Positions 41,173 to 43,142 of a DNA stretch of 43,142 nucleotides are shown one piece after another (the first letter of the stretch is position 1; each line of letters starts with the position of its first letter). Source of the stretch: Myxococcus xanthus (GTDB lineage Bacteria > Myxococcota > Myxococcia > Myxococcales > Myxococcaceae); contig NZ_JABFNS010000080.1 in the NCBI RefSeq assembly GCF_013116825.1, positions 1 to 43,142 on the forward strand, given 5' to 3'. The notes under the pieces are model-generated. The model searched no databases and was not told the origin of the DNA. It worked only from the letters and a program-made list of their open reading frames with translations. Made by a program: the position numbers and the translations under genes.

Positions 41173-41673
41173 GAGAGGACGAACGGTTCCCAGAAGGCCG
41201 CGCGTGCCCCTCGTGCGCTCCCGGCTTCAAAGCCGTCAGCGACGCACGAGACACACGCCGGCCCATTGCACGGAGGCAAAAGCCCCGCGCACATGCCGAA
41301 TCCCAGGCTCTGGAAGCGCGCTCCGTCCCGCTCAGCGAGGGAGGCGGCCCGACCGGTTCAGCACGTTCAGCGCGGAGCGACCCGAGACTCCATTCAAGAC
41401 ACGTCCCATGGCACACCTCCCGCCGCGTGCGTGACTCCCGCGCGGACCGTGATGCTACGCAGGCAAGATGTAACCGCCCCCTGCCCGCGTCAAGCGACAG
41501 CCCCGGACGGCAGGACGCGGACAGACCTGACAGCCAGCCACCCCTGGGGCCCGTGCCCTGTGTCCGGTGTCGGCGGGTGGCCACCCTCACTTTCCAGCAG
41601 CGGACGTGCGTCTCAACGCGGCCGTGGGCATGGCCCGCCGCCGCGCTACGCAGCGGGCACGAGGTGAAGGCAC
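41173..41673. other. 501-bp region between rbfA-like and lipoamide dehydrogenase-like genes
   Basis: This divergent gap holds the 25-residue frame at 41332-41409 and the short palindrome CGGCTTCAAAGCCG (41222-41235). Longer open frames crossing it show no family match. No convincing -35/-10 pair was recognised. Confidence 0.5.
41332..41409 (-). CDS. Possible 25-residue leader peptide or small ORF
   Basis: A frame of 25 codons plus stop, with GGGAGG six bases before ATG, one of the strongest ribosome sites in the window. The peptide MGRVLNGVSGRSALNVLNRS (and five more residues) is basic and has no family match. It lies 160 bp upstream of the rbfA-like start on the same strand, so it could be a regulatory leader peptide or a small protein. 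Chance occurrence cannot be excluded at this length. Confidence 0.4.
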   Translation of the reverse strand: MGRVLNGVSGRSALNVLNRSGRLPR

Positions 41674-43065
41674 ATGGCGGAAGCGTTCGACGTGGTGGTG
41701 ATTGGGGCAGGCCCCGCGGGTGAGGTCGCCGGTGCGCGCGCCGCGGAGGCCGGGCTGTCAGTGGCATTGGTGGAGCATGAGCTGCTCGGCGGCGAGTGCT
41801 CGTACTGGGCCTGCATCCCCAGCAAGGCCTTGCTGCGCCCGAGCGAAGCGCGGTGGCTGGCGGAGCATGCCGCCGGCGTCCGCGAGAAGCTCCAGGAGGG
41901 CATCGACGCGCGCGCGGTGCTGGCCCGCCGGGATTCGATGGTCAACAACTACCAGGACGACTCCCAGGTGAAGTGGGCCGAGGGCGCGAAGCTGAAGGTG
42001 GTGCGGGGCACCGGCAAGCTCACGGGCCCGCGCAAGGTGCGCGTGGAGAACAAGGACGGCGCCGCGCGGGAGCTGGAGGCCCGAAAAGCCGTAGTGCTGG
42101 CCACCGGCAGCCATCCGCGCATCCCGGACATCCCGGGGCTGAAGGACGCCCAGCCCTGGGACAACCGCCAGGGCACCGCAGCCAGGCAGGTGCCCAAACG
42201 GCTGGTGGTGCTGGGCGGCGGCGCGGTCGGGGTGGAGCTGGCCCAGGCATGGCGCTCGCTGGGCTCCGAGGTGACGCTGGTGCAGCGCGGAAAGAGGTTG
42301 CTGTCCCGCGCGGAGCCCTTCGCCAGCGAGCAGGTGGCCCAGGCGCTGCGAGAGGCCGGCGCGCGCGTGCTGCTGGGAATGACCGTGACGCGCGTCCAGC
42401 GGCCCGGCGGCAAGGGCGAGGTGACGGTGACGCTGTCCAACGGCGAGCAGGTCGTCGCGGACGAAATCCTGGTGGCCATGGGCCGCGTGCCCCGCACGGA
42501 AGGAATCGGGCTGGAGACGGTGGGGCTCGAGGGCGGCAAGCCCGTGGAGGTGGATGACCAGCTCCGCGCGAAGGGCGTGGACGGCGGCTGGCTCTACGCG
42601 TGCGGCGACACCAATGGCCGCAACCTCCTCACCCACATGGGCAAGTACCAGGCCCGCATGGTGGGCGACGTCATCGCGGGCAAACAGGCAAGAGCCTGGG
42701 CGGACGCGAAGGCCACCCCGCAAGTCATCTTCACCCACCCGCAGGTGGCCAGCGTGGGCCTCACCGAGGCCAAGGCACGCGAGGCCGGGCTGCCGGTGCG
42801 CACGGTGGAGCAGCAGCTCCAGGACGTGTCCGGCACGTCGCTGGTGGGCAAGGGCCTCACTGGCACCGTGAAGTGGGTGGTGGACGAGAAGCGCCGGGTG
42901 CTCGTGGGCGCCACGTTCACCGGGCCGGAGGTGGGAGAGATGCTCCATGCGGCCACCATCGCCGTGGCGGGAGAGGTTCCGCTCGATACCTTGTGGCACG
43001 CGGTGCCGTCGTTCCCCACCATGAGCGAGGTGTGGTTGAAGCTGTTGGAGGCGTACGGCCTCTAA
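41674..43065 (+). CDS. Lipoamide-dehydrogenase-like FAD/NAD(P) disulfide oxidoreductase
   Basis: A 463-residue class I pyridine nucleotide-disulfide oxidoreductase. FAD motif VVVIGAGPAGEVA at 7-19, redox-active cysteines C42 and C47 in GGECSYWACIPSKALL, NAD-binding VVLGGGAVGVELA, second FAD motif WLYACGDTNGR and dimerisation domain ending HAVPSFPTMSEVW, with the base His and its Glu partner. The SYWA insert between the cysteines differs from the LNVG of most dihydrolipoyl dehydrogenases, so it is likely a relative with another substrate (mercuric-reductase-like or generic). It stands alone without E1/E2 genes. A very strong hairpin follows. Confidence 0.88.
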   Translation: MAEAFDVVVIGAGPAGEVAGARAAEAGLSVALVEHELLGGECSYWACIPSKALLRPSEARWLAEHAAGVREKLQEGIDARAVLARRDSMVNNYQDDSQVKWAEGAKLKVVRGTGKLTGPRKVRVENKDGAARELEARKAVVLATGSHPRIPDIPGLKDAQPWDNRQGTAARQVPKRLVVLGGGAVGVELAQAWRSLGSEVTLVQRGKRLLSRAEPFASEQVAQALREAGARVLLGMTVTRVQRPGGKGEVTVTLSNGEQVVADEILVAMGRVPRTEGIGLETVGLEGGKPVEVDDQLRAKGVDGGWLYACGDTNGRNLLTHMGKYQARMVGDVIAGKQARAWADAKATPQVIFTHPQVASVGLTEAKAREAGLPVRTVEQQLQDVSGTSLVGKGLTGTVKWVVDEKRRVLVGATFTGPEVGEMLHAATIAVAGEVPLDTLWHAVPSFPTMSEVWLKLLEAYGL

Positions 43066-43076
43066 CGCGCCGCCCC

Positions 43077-43142
43077 CTCCGTTGCGTGCGCGGGGGTGGG
43101 CGTGGAATGGTGCCGCTGCCCACCCCCGCGCACGCAACGGAG
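43077..43142. terminator. Perfect 25-bp hairpin at the window end
   Basis: 43077-43101 is the exact reverse complement of 43118-43142, with a 16-base loop; the stem could extend past the window edge. It begins 12 bp after the flavoprotein stop. It suits a transcription terminator without a visible U-run, or a dispersed palindromic repeat. Confidence 0.7.

Noticed and set aside
41078..41767. 229-residue minus-strand frame across the rbfA-like/flavoprotein gap
   Set aside because: It overlaps the starts of two well-supported genes, has no family features, and its amino-acid make-up (Arg/Ser/Pro rich) is that of antisense frames.
43077..43142. Origin of replication or dif-like site
   Set aside because: The palindrome is GC-rich and lies directly after a gene; no DnaA boxes or XerCD-type core were seen.

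Overview
The window is chromosomal DNA of a high-GC (roughly 70%) delta-proteobacterium, almost certainly a myxobacterium of the Myxococcus/Corallococcus group. This is judged from the very strong G/C bias at third codon positions, the many multidomain sensor kinases, and families typical of that group (DUF482-type acetyltransferase, MoxR/vWA operon, RbfA-RtcB pair). No genome comparison could be run. Genes are dense, switch strand often, and there is no prophage, insertion sequence, CRISPR array or rRNA gene inside the window.

Layout. 1-510: no gene, but five tandem promoters pointing left out of the window, each with TTGACA-like and TAGAAG boxes and a GC-rich discriminator, as in stringently controlled rRNA/tRNA promoters. 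560-4937: bioA, an acyl-CoA-type desaturase, a FemAB/GNAT-like protein and a Suppressor-of-fused domain protein. 4974-9410: a PAS hybrid histidine kinase, a dipeptide epimerase, a zinc-ribbon membrane protein and a LuxR-type regulator. 9474-15370: a tightly overlapping five-gene operon (MoxR AAA ATPase, unknown, HExxH-plus-vWA protein, unknown coiled-coil protein, PaaK-like adenylate-forming enzyme). 15493-18673: a membrane sensor kinase and an aldo/keto reductase.

18703-22878: a compact divergent cluster of a radical SAM/SPASM-like enzyme facing an asparagine-synthetase-like enzyme without its glutaminase domain, a macrolide-type glycosyltransferase and an ASKHA/ROK-like protein whose motifs are in circularly permuted order. 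22897-26652: a PNPOx-fold protein, a 22-bp perfect inverted repeat, a truncated HNH-nuclease N-terminus, then two tandem cytoplasmic HtrA-like proteins, the first with its catalytic His replaced and its ribosome-binding site buried in a predicted hairpin, and a UBP-type zinc-finger gene pair. 26818-33572: a drug-efflux MFS transporter, small proteins, a DsbD plus thioredoxin-like redox operon and a vWA protein.

33573-43142: a membrane heterodisulfide-reductase-like Fe-S protein behind a palindromic operator, an ankyrin protein, a DUF6484 type VI secretion-associated protein, a beta-propeller lipoprotein, an archaemetzincin with a mutated active site, tRNA-Gln(TTG), an rbfA-like/rtcB operon that could be an RNA or ribosome repair unit, and a lipoamide-dehydrogenase-like flavoprotein ended by a perfect 25-bp hairpin.

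The best candidates for undescribed biology are the five-gene MoxR/vWA/adenylating-enzyme operon, the radical SAM-AsnB-glycosyltransferase-permuted ASKHA cluster, the rbfA-rtcB unit, and the HtrA doublet with its thermometer-like leader. Start codons were chosen by Shine-Dalgarno sequence, overlap with neighbours and family length, and differ in many cases from the longest open frame.
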